NCBI GenBank assembly: GCA_029781135.1
Contig: JAKOXH010000022.1
Coordinates: 62,001-126,000 of the forward strand
Source of the DNA: Planctomycetota bacterium
GTDB taxonomy: Bacteria > Planctomycetota > Planctomycetia > Pirellulales > Lacipirellulaceae
Direction of reading: 5' to 3'
Length of the DNA stretch: 64,000 nucleotides
Part shown: piece after piece, positions 43,094-53,645 of the stretch
How the letters are laid out: each line of letters opens with the position of its first letter
Numbering within the stretch: the stretch's first letter is position 1
The notes under the pieces: generated by a model
Database searches by the model: none
The model's input: the letters and a program-made list of their open reading frames with translations, nothing else
What the model was told of the DNA's origin: nothing
Translations under genes and position numbers: made by a program

Positions 43094-45460
43094 TCACTCC
43101 CGCGATTTCAACACCGCGATCAAATCCAAATCATCCAACTTCCGCCGCACCAACAGGGCCGAGGCGATCGATGCCGCCAGCACCGTTGCCGCGGCCAAGC
43201 CATAGGTCGAATTGGCGATGACGAACGGGAACCGAAACACCTCTTGATCCAGAAATAGCGTAAGTATCCACGCGAACCAATAACCCATCACGAGCCCGAA
43301 CGGCACGCCCAACAGGGTAACCGTGCCAATCTCGCCCAGCAAAATCGTCGATATTTCCCGCTTGGTAAACCCGATCACCCGTAGCGTAGCAAGCTCGCGG
43401 CTCCGTTCCGAGAGCGAAATCCTGGCTCCATTGTAGACCACGCCGAGGGCAATGATGATCGAAAACGTGAGGTTGATCATCCGCATGTGCAGCATGTTCT
43501 TGGCGACCGTGTTGCGGAAACTATCGACCGACGCCTGCCGAATCGTGATGCTCGCCACCCGCGGCGTCTCTTTTAGCTCCCGATAAATGGCCGGCAAGTA
43601 CTTCGGGTCCGCCGTCAGCATCGCCCCGCTGACGCGCGGCCCTTCGCGCATCAGGCCATTGAGAGCGTCGATATCCATGTACGCATTGAGGCCCGTGATG
43701 TCGTCGAGCAAATCGACCACCGTGACATCCACGTTCGGGCGTTTGTCTTGCAGCGCCTCGACACGCACGGTTTGACCCGCCTTCACACCCAGAACACTCG
43801 CCAACTTCTTGGAGATGATGAGGCCATCCGGCGGCAGGTCGACGAATATGCCGGTGCGCGTTTTGAGCCGCATGAGTGCCGAATCGCGGCGAATGCCCAT
43901 GATGCCCACGCGTCGCGAGCGGTTCGCAACCCGCAGCCGCGCCGCCACAAACCGCCGCGGTTCGCATTGATAAACACCCGGCAGGCTTGCCAGTTCGCGC
44001 ACCGCATCGACGGAAACCGGCTCGACCGTGGCGAGCGACAGATCGTACCGCTGCACGTCGTAGAACTGCGTTTGAATCACTTCATCCACGGAGTTCCGCA
44101 TGAAGTTGCCGACCACCACGATTGCCACCGACATCGAAATCGCCAATAACGAAAACGAAGTCTTGATTGGGTGCCGCTCGAGTTGCCGCAGAATCATGCG
44201 GGCCACATTCGGCACGAGCCGGCCGAGACCGATTCGTTCGAGTATCGTGGGACCAAAACTCGCCGGCGGTTCCGGGCGCATCGCCTCGGCCGGCGGCAGC
44301 CGCACCGCCAAGGCAATCGCCCCGAACGCTCCCAAAACCGCCGCACCACCGGCGACCAGCACCGCATTCGCCACGACGTTCGGCTGCACCTGAAACACGA
44401 GTTCCGGGTACTGGTACACGCGCAAGAACAGCTTGGTGAAGTCGTGCGCCAGCCACATGCCACCCAGCGTACCGATGATGCCGCCGGCAATCGTAATCAG
44501 CAGCACGAACTTCATATAATGCCAGGCGATCTGCAGGTTCGTGTAACCGAACGCTTTCAATGCTGCGATCTGCTCGCGCTGCAAACTCGTGAGACGAGTC
44601 AGCACCACGTTCAACAGGAACGCCGCCACGCATAAGAAAATCGTCGGCGCGATCAACCCGGCCGTTCGTAAACCCTGAATATCACTTTCGAGCAGCAAGT
44701 TCGAGAGCTGATCCTTCCGCGGAAACGCGCCCAGGCAACCATACGGTTCCATCAACGTATCGACGCGGTGGATGACATCTTCCGCCGGCGTGCCACGTGT
44801 GAGGCCAATGGAAATATCGTTGAACGCACCGTCCATGTCGTAGGCGTTCGAAAGCGCTTCATGCTCCATCCACAAAATGGCGAAGTGCTTGGGGTCGGGC
44901 AGCATATCGCCCGGCTTGATCTGAAACACATACTCCGGCGAAAACGCCACGCCAACGACCCGCAATTCCTTCCGCCGGCCATTGATGATGGCCGCGAACT
45001 TGCCGCCCAAATCGAGGTGATTCGCCTTGAGAAACGCCTCGCTGGCCAGCACTTCGTCATCGCGGCCAAACGTGAGCTGCCGGCCCCGCCGCAAATACAG
45101 CTGGTTCAACCTCGGCGGCCGCGTGACCGGCAGCGAGATCAACTGCCCCACCGCCGGCTCGTTGAGTCCCGGCACATCCAGCGTGACCAGTTCCACAATC
45201 CGTGTTTCCACTTGGGCGACGCCTGGAATCTCAGCCAGGCGTTCCGCCAGCGCGTCCGGTGCCCGCTTCACCTTGGCGAACACATCCGCAAATCGATAGC
45301 GTTCGTAAAACGTCGACCGCGTCAGCTCGAGCGAATGCAAAATCGTGCGCGAATTGACGAACGTCGCCACTCCGGCCGCGATGACAATCGCGATCGCAAA
45401 CGATTGCCCCTTCATTTGCGAGAGGTCGCGCAGCAGTTTGCGGTCGAGCGAGGAAATCAT
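43094..45460 (-). CDS. ABC transporter permease with two FtsX domains
   Basis: A 788-residue inner-membrane permease. It has an N-terminal helix (SFAIAIVIAAGVATFVNSR), a large periplasmic domain, then an FtsX core (SLQREQIAALKAFGYTNLQIAWHYMKFVLLITIAGGIIG). A second helix and periplasmic domain follow from about residue 440 and a second FtsX core (SLSERSRELATLRVIGFTKREISTILLGEIGTVTLLGVPFG) ends the protein. This is the double-FtsX type, so one chain may act as the full permease pair. It lies between the ATPase and adaptor genes of the exporter operon. Confidence 0.92.
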   Translation of the reverse strand: MISSLDRKLLRDLSQMKGQSFAIAIVIAAGVATFVNSRTILHSLELTRSTFYERYRFADVFAKVKRAPDALAERLAEIPGVAQVETRIVELVTLDVPGLNEPAVGQLISLPVTRPPRLNQLYLRRGRQLTFGRDDEVLASEAFLKANHLDLGGKFAAIINGRRKELRVVGVAFSPEYVFQIKPGDMLPDPKHFAILWMEHEALSNAYDMDGAFNDISIGLTRGTPAEDVIHRVDTLMEPYGCLGAFPRKDQLSNLLLESDIQGLRTAGLIAPTIFLCVAAFLLNVVLTRLTSLQREQIAALKAFGYTNLQIAWHYMKFVLLITIAGGIIGTLGGMWLAHDFTKLFLRVYQYPELVFQVQPNVVANAVLVAGGAAVLGAFGAIALAVRLPPAEAMRPEPPASFGPTILERIGLGRLVPNVARMILRQLERHPIKTSFSLLAISMSVAIVVVGNFMRNSVDEVIQTQFYDVQRYDLSLATVEPVSVDAVRELASLPGVYQCEPRRFVAARLRVANRSRRVGIMGIRRDSALMRLKTRTGIFVDLPPDGLIISKKLASVLGVKAGQTVRVEALQDKRPNVDVTVVDLLDDITGLNAYMDIDALNGLMREGPRVSGAMLTADPKYLPAIYRELKETPRVASITIRQASVDSFRNTVAKNMLHMRMINLTFSIIIALGVVYNGARISLSERSRELATLRVIGFTKREISTILLGEIGTVTLLGVPFGLVMGYWFAWILTLFLDQEVFRFPFVIANSTYGLAAATVLAASIASALLVRRKLDDLDLIAVLKSRE

Positions 45461-45542
45461 AGGAGTGGGGTGAGGATGCGGGATGCGGGATGCGGGGTGC
45501 AGGGATTTACACGGCCAATCAGTTATTGAAGTTCGAGAAACC

Positions 45543-45632
45543 TGTGGGAGGGGTCTCCGACCCCGATGAGGCGTCGCACTTCGAGCCGCTTTCGTATTTC
45601 ACGCGAAATCGGCGTCAGAGACGCCTCCCACA
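45543..45632. repeat. Nested-hairpin repeat, GTGGGAGG family, copy F
   Basis: TGTGGGAGG...CCTCCCACA outer arms; left inner GGGGTC-TCC-GACCCC, right inner GGCGTC-AGA-GACGCC. The homology to copy G extends about 25 nt upstream (CCAATCAGTTATTGAAG versus CCGATCAATTATTGAAG). Low-complexity CCCCCAG repeats follow at 45708-45735. Confidence 0.9.
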
Positions 45633-45749
45633 CACTCTTCCTCTTCTCATTCGCAACTCGTTTCGATGCTCTGCGTGGGAACGAGGTCAACAGGTTCTTT
45701 CTAACTCCCCCAGCCCCCAGCCCCCAGTCCCAAGCTCCCCTCCTCCCAC

Positions 45750-46505
45750 TCACCACGTCAATTCGCTCGCCACGCGCTTCTGTTCCGTAACGTGTACGTG
45801 ACTGATCTTACCGTCCGAAATGTGGATCACGCGGTCCGCCATATCCGCAATCACGGCGTTATGAGTAATGACGGCCGTCGTCGTCCCCAGTTCGCGATTG
45901 ATTCTCGAAATGGCCTCCAGCACGAGGATCCCCGTGTGAACGTCGAGCGCGCCGGTTGGCTCATCGCACAACAGCACCGCCGGGTTCTTGGCCACCGCCC
46001 GGGCAATCGCCACCCGCTGTTGTTCACCGCCCGAGAGTTGCGCCGGAAAATGGTCCTGTCGCTCCACCAGATTGACCATCTTCAAGGCGTCGGTCGGATT
46101 CATGGGCCGCGCCGCGATGTCGGTCACCAACGCCACGTTCTCGCGCGCCGTCAAACTGGGAATCAAGTTATAAAACTGAAAGACAAAACCGACATGCTCG
46201 CGGCGATAACGGGTCAGAGCCGCGTCATCGAACTCCGTAAGCTGCTGGCCACGGTAGTACACGGTGCCGCTGGTCGGCACATCGAGCCCGCCCAAAATAT
46301 TGAGCAGCGTGCTCTTCCCGCTTCCCGATGGCCCCAGCAGCACCACAAATTCACCGGCATAGAGCTCCAAATCCACGCCACGCAGGGCGTGCACTTCGAC
46401 CTCGCCCATGTGATAGGTCTTCGTAAGGTCGCGGGCCGCAAATACGAGTTCCAAAACCGACGGCGCAGCTGGAGCGGCAGGCACAGTAGTCGAAGTCGAG
46501 TTCAT
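45750..46505 (-). CDS. ABC transporter ATP-binding protein (MacB/LolD type)
   Basis: A 251-residue ATPase driving the exporter encoded by the next two genes. Walker A GPSGSGKS is at residues 58-65, the Q-loop is [16 protein letters not shown], the signature LSGGEQQR, Walker [13 protein letters not shown] and the switch histidine in AVITHN. The LolD/MacB-type tag GALD and the family layout fit mechanotransmission exporters rather than importers. It is first of three genes; repeats fill the 290-nt gap to the permease, which is unusual inside an operon. Confidence 0.94.
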   Translation of the reverse strand: MNSTSTTVPAAPAAPSVLELVFAARDLTKTYHMGEVEVHALRGVDLELYAGEFVVLLGPSGSGKSTLLNILGGLDVPTSGTVYYRGQQLTEFDDAALTRYRREHVGFVFQFYNLIPSLTARENVALVTDIAARPMNPTDALKMVNLVERQDHFPAQLSGGEQQRVAIARAVAKNPAVLLCDEPTGALDVHTGILVLEAISRINRELGTTTAVITHNAVIADMADRVIHISDGKISHVHVTEQKRVASELTW

Positions 46506-46792
46506 CCGGCCGCGGTTCTCATAAAAGTTTGGCGGAATCTACCAACATTATCCGCAGAGAACACGTATAGATAAAGTGCCTGACTGCGCGCTCATGATGA
46601 CTGCCTGGGAAGTGACCCATCTCGGGTCGTTTAACCCCGAGCCAACGGCGAGGTGGAACATCACATTCCGTCGCCGTTGCCTCCGGGTTAAACGGGCGAT
46701 AGCCATTCGCCGCGCAACTATCAATAGCCGCGGCCCCGAGCAATTCCTATCGCGGAAGACGTCTGCTGCCGAGCGATCAAGCCGTAGCCGAA
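46506..46792. repeat. Imperfect inverted repeat between divergent genes
   Basis: CTCGGGTCGTTTAACCCCGA and AACGGCGA on the left (46621 on) pair imperfectly with TCGCCGTTGCCTCCGGGTTA on the right (46673-46692). The remainder of the gap shows no gene and should hold two divergent promoters. Confidence 0.5.
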
Positions 46793-48643
46793 TTGTCTCG
46801 GCTCGCCTTTCATCGTACAAACAATGGACTGTCCGTCTTCGTCACCGCTAACTTCGAGGCCAATTTGAAAAACGCCGCGCGATCCAACGTCGTCTTTCTG
46901 GCCGAGCCGTCTTTACTCGGCATTCGCCGCCTTGCTTCGTTTCCTATCCTTGCGGCCACGCTTCTGTTGAGCTTCACCGCTATCTCTCACGCCGGCGGCG
47001 GGCCCGAAAATGTTCTCTTGTTGGTCAACGCAAACAGCGCCTCGTCCAAAGCCATCGCCAACTTCTATATCGAGTTGCGCAAGATTCCGCCGACCAATGT
47101 CGTTTACATCGATTGGAAAGGCAGCCTCGAAGGCGGCTCCGGCGCGCGCTTCCGCGACGAAATCTTGCAGCCGGCGCTCAAAGCGCTCGATGATCGCCAC
47201 CTGACGATGCAAATCGATTACCTCGTCTATTCCACCGATTTTCCCTGGTGGCTCGATATCCAATCCATCTATCCCGACCACAAATTCACCGTTCCGTTTG
47301 ATCCCCACGCATCCCTCACCGGCACGACCTACCTGTTGTCCTACGTCATTGGCAAGCAACCAAGCATGGTGATGCCCGATGTCAATTGGTACGTGCCCGG
47401 ATTGGTCGGCGCCAACCAAGGCCAGTGCACCCAATTAGAGAACGTCCGCTCACACGGTTTTCGCTCCCGCTACAGTTGGGAGCCAGGCGGCGAGATCAGC
47501 CAGGATTCGCCCAAGGGCGGTCAACGCTATTTGCTGAGCACGATGCTCGGCGTCACACAAGGTCGCGGCAACACCGAAGATGAGATCCGCGCTTATTTGC
47601 GTCGTTCCGCGGCCGCCGATGGCACGCGGCCGCAAGGCACGATCTATTTCATGTGGAACAAGGACGTTCGCAGCGCAACGCGCGACAAATGCTTCGCTGC
47701 GGTCGCCAAACAAATCAACGCCGTGGGCGTGACGGCCAAGGTCCGCCAGGGTGTATTGCCCGACGGCGCCAACGACGTGACCGGTCTCATGGTTGGCGCC
47801 TCCGACTTCGATCTCAAGAAAGCCGGCATGGCCATCCGGCCTGGGGCCATCTGCGAGCACCTCACCAGCGCGGGCGGGCTCCTGTCCAAACCCGGCTACC
47901 AGACGCCGCTCAGCGAATTCTTGCGCCACGGCGCTGCCGGTGCCAGCGGAACCATTGCCGAACCGCGCGCCATCCAGGCGAAGTTCCCCCTGCCGTCGCT
48001 GCAACTGCACTACGCCCGCGGCTGCTCCTTGGCCGAAGCCTTCTACCAATCGATCGCCGGACCGTACCAAATACTCATCGTGGGAGACCCGCTCTGCCAA
48101 CCCTGGGCTGTCGCCCCTCGAGTTTTTGTGGAAGGAATTATCGCCGGCCAGACCGTGAAAGGAACGATCAGCGTCAAACCCGCGGCCGCCCCAGGCTCGC
48201 GGCCCGTTGGCTTCGCCGAAATCTTCCTGGACGGCCGCTTGGTCGCCGGTAGCCCGCCCGGAAATTCCCTCGAAATCGACACGACAAAACTGGCCGACGG
48301 CTACCACGAAATGCGCGTCGTCGGCACGGCCGCCGATGCCATCGAAACGCGCGGCCGCATCATCCTACCCTTTAACGTTCGCAATTCGGAGGCCGCGCTC
48401 GAGTGCCAAGTTACCCCCGCGCGAGCAAACTTGAGCGGCAAGTTCCGCGTCGCGTTGCGCCAACCGGGGGCCGCTGCCATTGCGGTCTGGCAGAACAATC
48501 GTGAAGTTGGCCGCGTAACAGGCGAGGCCGGCTCCCTGGAAATCTCCGCAGCGGCGCTCGGTCGAGGCACCACGCTGCTTCAGGCGATGAGCGAAGGCAA
48601 AGTCGCGGTTGCCGCGGCACCCGTTCGAGTGCAAGTCGATTGA
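46793..48643 (+). CDS. TIGR03790 family exported protein
   Basis: A protein of up to 616 residues resembling TIGR03790, a family known mainly from planctomycetes and acidobacteria. A signal-peptide-like segment is at about residues 46-67 (LASFPILAATLLLSFTAISHA). Family-like stretches are VLLLVNANSASSKAIANFYIELRKIP, IDYLVYSTDFPWW, and the late QILIVGDPLCQPWA. The C-terminal 150 residues look like beta-sandwich domains. The start is uncertain: TTG at 46793 or TTG at 46865, with no in-frame ATG before the signal peptide. Biochemical role unknown. Confidence 0.82.
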   Translation: MSRLAFHRTNNGLSVFVTANFEANLKNAARSNVVFLAEPSLLGIRRLASFPILAATLLLSFTAISHAGGGPENVLLLVNANSASSKAIANFYIELRKIPPTNVVYIDWKGSLEGGSGARFRDEILQPALKALDDRHLTMQIDYLVYSTDFPWWLDIQSIYPDHKFTVPFDPHASLTGTTYLLSYVIGKQPSMVMPDVNWYVPGLVGANQGQCTQLENVRSHGFRSRYSWEPGGEISQDSPKGGQRYLLSTMLGVTQGRGNTEDEIRAYLRRSAAADGTRPQGTIYFMWNKDVRSATRDKCFAAVAKQINAVGVTAKVRQGVLPDGANDVTGLMVGASDFDLKKAGMAIRPGAICEHLTSAGGLLSKPGYQTPLSEFLRHGAAGASGTIAEPRAIQAKFPLPSLQLHYARGCSLAEAFYQSIAGPYQILIVGDPLCQPWAVAPRVFVEGIIAGQTVKGTISVKPAAAPGSRPVGFAEIFLDGRLVAGSPPGNSLEIDTTKLADGYHEMRVVGTAADAIETRGRIILPFNVRNSEAALECQVTPARANLSGKFRVALRQPGAAAIAVWQNNREVGRVTGEAGSLEISAAALGRGTTLLQAMSEGKVAVAAAPVRVQVD

Positions 48644-49223
48644 GGAACTCGCGAATGAACTGCCGTTCGACACACTTATTTCCCGAACCCATCCATTTAA
48701 TCCGCTGGAAAAGTGTCGCGTTTTCTCCACGATGGCCCCCGCTGTAGCGGCGGATCAAGCGCGTTTTTTCGTCGCCCTGCCGCACGAACAGGTAGGACAG
48801 GTGAATTGTAGGGAATAGTCGGCCCGAAATGCCCCACACTTTTGCCGGTTCGTTGACAGGGAGAGCCATACAGATACGATAAATCAAGGCCCCATCAGGC
48901 CGGAATTGTCAACCTTTGTCGACTTCGGCGGGCGAACCGTACCCTCGCGTGGAATTGATTCGGCTCCGTTACGCATCGGCAGCTTGTCGGCCGTTCGTGG
49001 ATAGCCCGGCGGCCAACTAACTCAAGTTCGTCGCGATCTCGTCAGTGTGACTTATTCGGTTCATCGTCCTCAAGCGCAAGGCTCAGCTAAGGTGGAATCA
49101 ATCCCCATCGACTTACGCCTTCCACCCAGCAGCCACGGAACCCGATACTCGTAACACGTACCGCCCCTTGATGACCCCTGCTTCGGCGGCGGTTGCGGAA
49201 TCAAATTACCTCAGGTAGCCATC
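48644..49223. other. Non-coding region upstream of the TPR gene
   Basis: About 580 nt without a supported gene and, unlike most gaps here, without clear dispersed repeats. Open frames on either strand are short and unlike any family. It contains the candidate promoter at 48853. Confidence 0.45.
48853..48880 (+). promoter_or_regulatory. Weak sigma-70-like promoter candidate
   Basis: TTGACA, 16 nt, TACGAT. It could drive the TPR gene that begins 340 nt further on. The -10 match is modest and the leader would be long. Confidence 0.25.
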
Positions 49224-52200
49224 ATGCAACATTATCGCGTTAACTATCCACTCTTGATCGGACTCGCCGTCGGCACCGTGGTTTGCTCCGGCGTGGTCTA
49301 TGGCCTTTGGAAGTTCCAGATCGAACGCAAATCGGACTGGTTGCTGGGCGTTGCCGAGGACTCCCTGAAAAAAGGCGAAGTGCGCGACGCCGCCCAGTAC
49401 TACGGTCAGTATCTCACGATTCATTCCGAGGATGACGCCACGCGCTACAAGTACGCCAATGCCCTGATGGATATGACCGAGCAAGACGATGCCACGCCGG
49501 AAGACGTGGGAACGGCGGTCCGCGGCTTGGAAAGCATTCTGCGCAACGACAAAGGCGAAAACGAAGATGCCAACAAAGTACGCCGTCGGTTAATCAACCT
49601 CTACGGCAAAGGAAATTACCAAGCCGCACTCGACCACCTCACGATCTTGCTCAATGCCAAACCCGATGACGCGGAACTGCTCGCCCTCCGCGCAATGTTC
49701 CTGGCCCGCAGTGGCGATAATAAAAATGCCGTCGAGGTTTGTTGCCGCTTGACCGGCTACAACGAGAAAACCGACAAGTTCGATCCCCAGGCGGCGAAAG
49801 GTCCGCACGAAGTCGAAGCCTATTCCACTTTGGCGACCCTCGCCCGGAACTTCTTGAAAAAACCGGAACTCTCCGATCGAATTCTCGATCAGATGGTCGC
49901 CGTCAATCCCAAGTCCGCCAAAGCCTATGTGCAACGGGGAATCTTGCACGCGCTCTGGGGCAACGCCGAGGCGACCCATGCCGACGCGGAAAAAGCCCTC
50001 CAGTTGCAGCCCGATGATATTGACGTCCTGATGTTCGTAACCGATATCGCCGAGCAAGATCAACAAATGGACAAGGCCCGCGGCTATGTGGACAAGGCGA
50101 AAAAATTGTTCCCCAACGACGCGCGCGTCTATCAAGCCGCGGCGACTCTAGAAGTTAAAGACAAACATTACGACAAGGCTCTCGCCAGCTTGGAAGAGGG
50201 CATTCAAAAAAATCCGGGGCTAAAAGGCGTCGGCTTGATCCTCTTCAAAGCGAGCCTGCAATTGCAGCAGCCAGATGTCGCCGGCGCTCGCAAAACCGTC
50301 GACGATCTCCGCAAAATCCGTAACCTCCGTCCCGAAATCATCGACGATATCTCGGCGCGCATCCTGCTCGTCGAAGGCAAATGGGTCGAGGCCGCCGAAA
50401 TGTTTAGCAAGCTCAGCGCCAACGCCATCGAGTTGGGCCGCGAACGGCAAATGGACATCATGTACAACCTCGGCTTGTGCTACGAACGCATGGGGCAACC
50501 CGATCAGGCCAAAGAACAATACAACAAGGTCCTCGCCATCGATCAGCAAAATGAACCGGCCCGCGCGGGCATCCAACGCATGAGCCAACAACTGGGCATC
50601 GAAATCAAAGATGAGCGCACCGACGCCTGGGCCAAGGCCGTGGAAGAAGAAATGGCCAAGCCCAAAGAACAACGCGATCGTTCGCGGCTGACCGGCATGT
50701 TGCAAGACATAGCCAAGCAAAGAAACCTCGATCCGATCACGATCAAACTCACCGAAGCCCAGTTGGCCCTCATGCAAGAGGACTACGACGGCGCCGCAAA
50801 ACTCATCACCGATGCCAGAAAAGATGCGCCCACCAATTTGCGCGTCCTGCGCATGGCGCTCGCCCTGGCCTTGGCCAACCCCAAAATGGGGCCCCAAGTT
50901 GCCATGAACGTGTGGGAGAAGATGTCGGCCCAATTCGGCGACCTCCCCGAATTGCGCCTCGACAAAGCCACCATTCTCTTGCAGCTGAACAAGGACAAGC
51001 AGGATAAAGGCCCGCTCAAACAAGAGTTGGCCAGCTTGCTCGCCGGCATCGAGAAATGGACCCCCGCGCAAAAAGTCGAATTGTGGCGCGGTATGACCTC
51101 CAAGTACCTCGGCCTCGGCATGGCGGACGAGGCCCGCCAATGCCTGGCGTTGGCAGCCGACGCCCTGCCGGACGAACTGCCCTTGGTCCTCGCCGAGTTC
51201 TCCATGGCGTTGGATGCTGGCGACGACGAGGGCATGAAAGCGGCGCAGGACAAGATCCTCAAAGTCGTCAAGGACAAGAATAATAGCCAATGGCTGTTTG
51301 CCGAGGCCCGCCGTCGCTTGAATCTCGTGCGTCGCGGTCGCTCCGGACCCGAAGAACTCGCCGAAATCCGCAATTTAACCAAGCAGGCGTTGCTGCAACG
51401 ACCCGAATGGTCCGAGCTTTACATCCTGTCCGGCGATGTGGAATTGCTGGCGAACAATCCCGCCTTGGCGCTGCAAAATTACGATCGCGCCGAAACGCTT
51501 GGACGTCCGGCCCCCAACGATGTCGCCAAACACATCCGCCTCTTGGCGACCCAGGGCCGTTTCGCCGATGCGGGCAAGCTGCTCGAGCGCATTCCCGAGT
51601 CGGTGCGCCAGTTGCTGCTCGGCCCGCTGTACGGCGAAGTGCTGTTCCGAACGAAGCAGACCGATGCGGCCATCAAGCAAGCTCGCGCCGCTACGGAAAC
51701 GGATCCCACCAACGTCCAAAATCAATATTGGTATGGTCAATTGCTCGCCCGAGCGGCCCAAGACCTGCCGGCCGAAAAGCGCAATCCGATGATGGCCGAC
51801 GCCATTAAGGCCATGCAAAAAGCCACCGAATTGCAGCCGGAGTTCCCCGATGCCTGGTTCGCCCTGATCAATTACCACGCCATGCAGAAGGACGAGCAAC
51901 AGGCCCAAAAAGCCATGCGCGATGCGCAACTTGCCTTGAGCGGCGATAATCTCGCCACCTTCCTGGCACGGACCTACGAAGTTCTCCACCGGTGGTTCGA
52001 CGCGGAGACCTTGTACCGCGAAATCTATGAAACGGCGCCCGATGATCTCGGACGTGTCCAGCAACTAGCCGCATTCTATGTCGGGCCTTTGTACCAGCTG
52101 CCCGATCGACAGTCCAAAGCCACGCCCCTCATCAACCAGATCTTGCGCGCCGGGGCCGAGAAGCGCGTTCCGCCCAACGACCCCAATCTACTATGGGCCC

Positions 52201-53603
52201 GGCGGACTGCCGCCAAAATGCTGGCGGCCACGAAGGACTATCCCAGTTTAGTCAAAGCCGAAAAAATGCTCTGTTCAAATACCCAAGACGGCAGCTTGCT
52301 CATCGACGACAAGTTAGCCTTGGCCGAAATCCTGGCCCAACGCCCGGAACCAGAATCACGCAAAAAGGCCATCCAGCTTCTGGAGGACGTGGCTCAGGTT
52401 CAGCCCCTGAATGAATCGGCGGAGACGCAACTCGGCGAACTCTATTTCGCGGTTGGCAGCAATTGGACCAAGTTTCGCGATCACATGGAGAAAACCATTG
52501 CCACGTATCCAAATTCCCTCAAAGCTCGCGAGGTCTATACGCGCCACCTCCTGGCCCGCAATGATGCCCGCTCCCTGGAAGACGCCGCTCGCCAAACTGA
52601 GCGCTTGCACCAGCTTGCCCCGAACAGTCCGATCACGTTTGAACTGGCCGTGCGCCTCGCCGGAAAACGGGGTAATCAGCAACAAGTTCGCGCCGAACTC
52701 TTAAGCCGCCTCCCCAAGATACCAGAAGGCAAAGACCTGGATCCCAACCTGGCTCAGCAGATGGCGCTGTATGCCAACTTGCTTGTCGATTTGGGCGACT
52801 TGGATTCCGCTGAAAAAATCTACCGCGACCTCGCTGCCCGGATTCCCGCCTTGGGCTTTGATTACGCCAAGTTCCTCGGCCTCCGCCGCGACCCCGATCA
52901 GTGCTTTGCCAAGCTGAACGAAATCTACACGCCCGCCAATGCTTCCGACGTCCTCGCCGTGGCACTCGCCGTGGCCCGCGAGCGCCGCGACAAAATCGGC
53001 GATAAACACGATGCCGAGATCCAAAAGTGGTTGGACGCCTCCTTACGCGAAAATCCCGATTCCATCGCCATGATGATCGTCCAGGCCGATCTGTTCGATC
53101 TCCAAAAGAAGTACGAAGACTCCGCGAACGTATATCGCAAATTGCTGGCGAATAAGGACCTGACCGGTATCCGCCGCGCGGTCGTCCTCAACAATTTGGC
53201 GTTTCTCGTCGCGTTAGCCGGCCCCAACGCTGCCGGTGGCAGCGACCCGCTGCCCCTGGTGCAGGAAGCCATTCAAATCATGGGGCCCAATGCCGAAATC
53301 TTGGATACGCGGGCCGTCGTGCTCACGGCCCAAAAGAAGTACAAAGAAGCGGTCCAAGATTTGGAACTCGCCGTCACCGATAATCCCACCTCCTCCAAAT
53401 ACTACCATAAAGCCCGTGCTCATTTCCTCGACAACGAACCCAGCAAAGCGGTTGAGGCGTGGGAAAAAGCCGAATCCTTGGGGCTGAACCACGAAGCCTT
53501 GAACCGCATGGAATTCGAACAATTCGACGAACTCAAGGCGAAAATCGACCAGCTCAGAAAGAAATCAGTCACGCAAGCCGAACCACCCCGCAAGGCTGGT
53601 TAA
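49224..53603 (+). CDS. Membrane-anchored TPR protein (1,459 residues)
   Basis: A large protein with one N-terminal membrane helix (about residues 9-29, LLIGLAVGTVVCSGVVYGLW), the rest outside or facing the periplasm. Tetratricopeptide-like helical pairs occur throughout, for example VRDAAQYYGQYLTIHSEDDATRYKYANAL, SAKAYVQRGILHALWGNAEATHADAEKALQLQPDD and MGQPDQAKEQYNKVLAIDQQNEPAR, and again near the C-terminus (KKYKEAVQDLELAVTDNPTSSKYYHKARAHFL). It should act as a protein-binding scaffold. The next gene starts 42 nt later and also carries TPRs, suggesting an operon. Confidence 0.88.
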   Translation: MQHYRVNYPLLIGLAVGTVVCSGVVYGLWKFQIERKSDWLLGVAEDSLKKGEVRDAAQYYGQYLTIHSEDDATRYKYANALMDMTEQDDATPEDVGTAVRGLESILRNDKGENEDANKVRRRLINLYGKGNYQAALDHLTILLNAKPDDAELLALRAMFLARSGDNKNAVEVCCRLTGYNEKTDKFDPQAAKGPHEVEAYSTLATLARNFLKKPELSDRILDQMVAVNPKSAKAYVQRGILHALWGNAEATHADAEKALQLQPDDIDVLMFVTDIAEQDQQMDKARGYVDKAKKLFPNDARVYQAAATLEVKDKHYDKALASLEEGIQKNPGLKGVGLILFKASLQLQQPDVAGARKTVDDLRKIRNLRPEIIDDISARILLVEGKWVEAAEMFSKLSANAIELGRERQMDIMYNLGLCYERMGQPDQAKEQYNKVLAIDQQNEPARAGIQRMSQQLGIEIKDERTDAWAKAVEEEMAKPKEQRDRSRLTGMLQDIAKQRNLDPITIKLTEAQLALMQEDYDGAAKLITDARKDAPTNLRVLRMALALALANPKMGPQVAMNVWEKMSAQFGDLPELRLDKATILLQLNKDKQDKGPLKQELASLLAGIEKWTPAQKVELWRGMTSKYLGLGMADEARQCLALAADALPDELPLVLAEFSMALDAGDDEGMKAAQDKILKVVKDKNNSQWLFAEARRRLNLVRRGRSGPEELAEIRNLTKQALLQRPEWSELYILSGDVELLANNPALALQNYDRAETLGRPAPNDVAKHIRLLATQGRFADAGKLLERIPESVRQLLLGPLYGEVLFRTKQTDAAIKQARAATETDPTNVQNQYWYGQLLARAAQDLPAEKRNPMMADAIKAMQKATELQPEFPDAWFALINYHAMQKDEQQAQKAMRDAQLALSGDNLATFLARTYEVLHRWFDAETLYREIYETAPDDLGRVQQLAAFYVGPLYQLPDRQSKATPLINQILRAGAEKRVPPNDPNLLWARRTAAKMLAATKDYPSLVKAEKMLCSNTQDGSLLIDDKLALAEILAQRPEPESRKKAIQLLEDVAQVQPLNESAETQLGELYFAVGSNWTKFRDHMEKTIATYPNSLKAREVYTRHLLARNDARSLEDAARQTERLHQLAPNSPITFELAVRLAGKRGNQQQVRAELLSRLPKIPEGKDLDPNLAQQMALYANLLVDLGDLDSAEKIYRDLAARIPALGFDYAKFLGLRRDPDQCFAKLNEIYTPANASDVLAVALAVARERRDKIGDKHDAEIQKWLDASLRENPDSIAMMIVQADLFDLQKKYEDSANVYRKLLANKDLTGIRRAVVLNNLAFLVALAGPNAAGGSDPLPLVQEAIQIMGPNAEILDTRAVVLTAQKKYKEAVQDLELAVTDNPTSSKYYHKARAHFLDNEPSKAVEAWEKAESLGLNHEALNRMEFEQFDELKAKIDQLRKKSVTQAEPPRKAG

Positions 53604-53645
53604 GCCGCGCACAGCCATTGCGATCTCGATCTTTACTTCACCACT

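Noticed and set aside
48411-48887. Minus-strand frame after the TIGR03790 gene
   Set aside because: It overlaps the coding end of that gene antisense and has no domain or membrane pattern.
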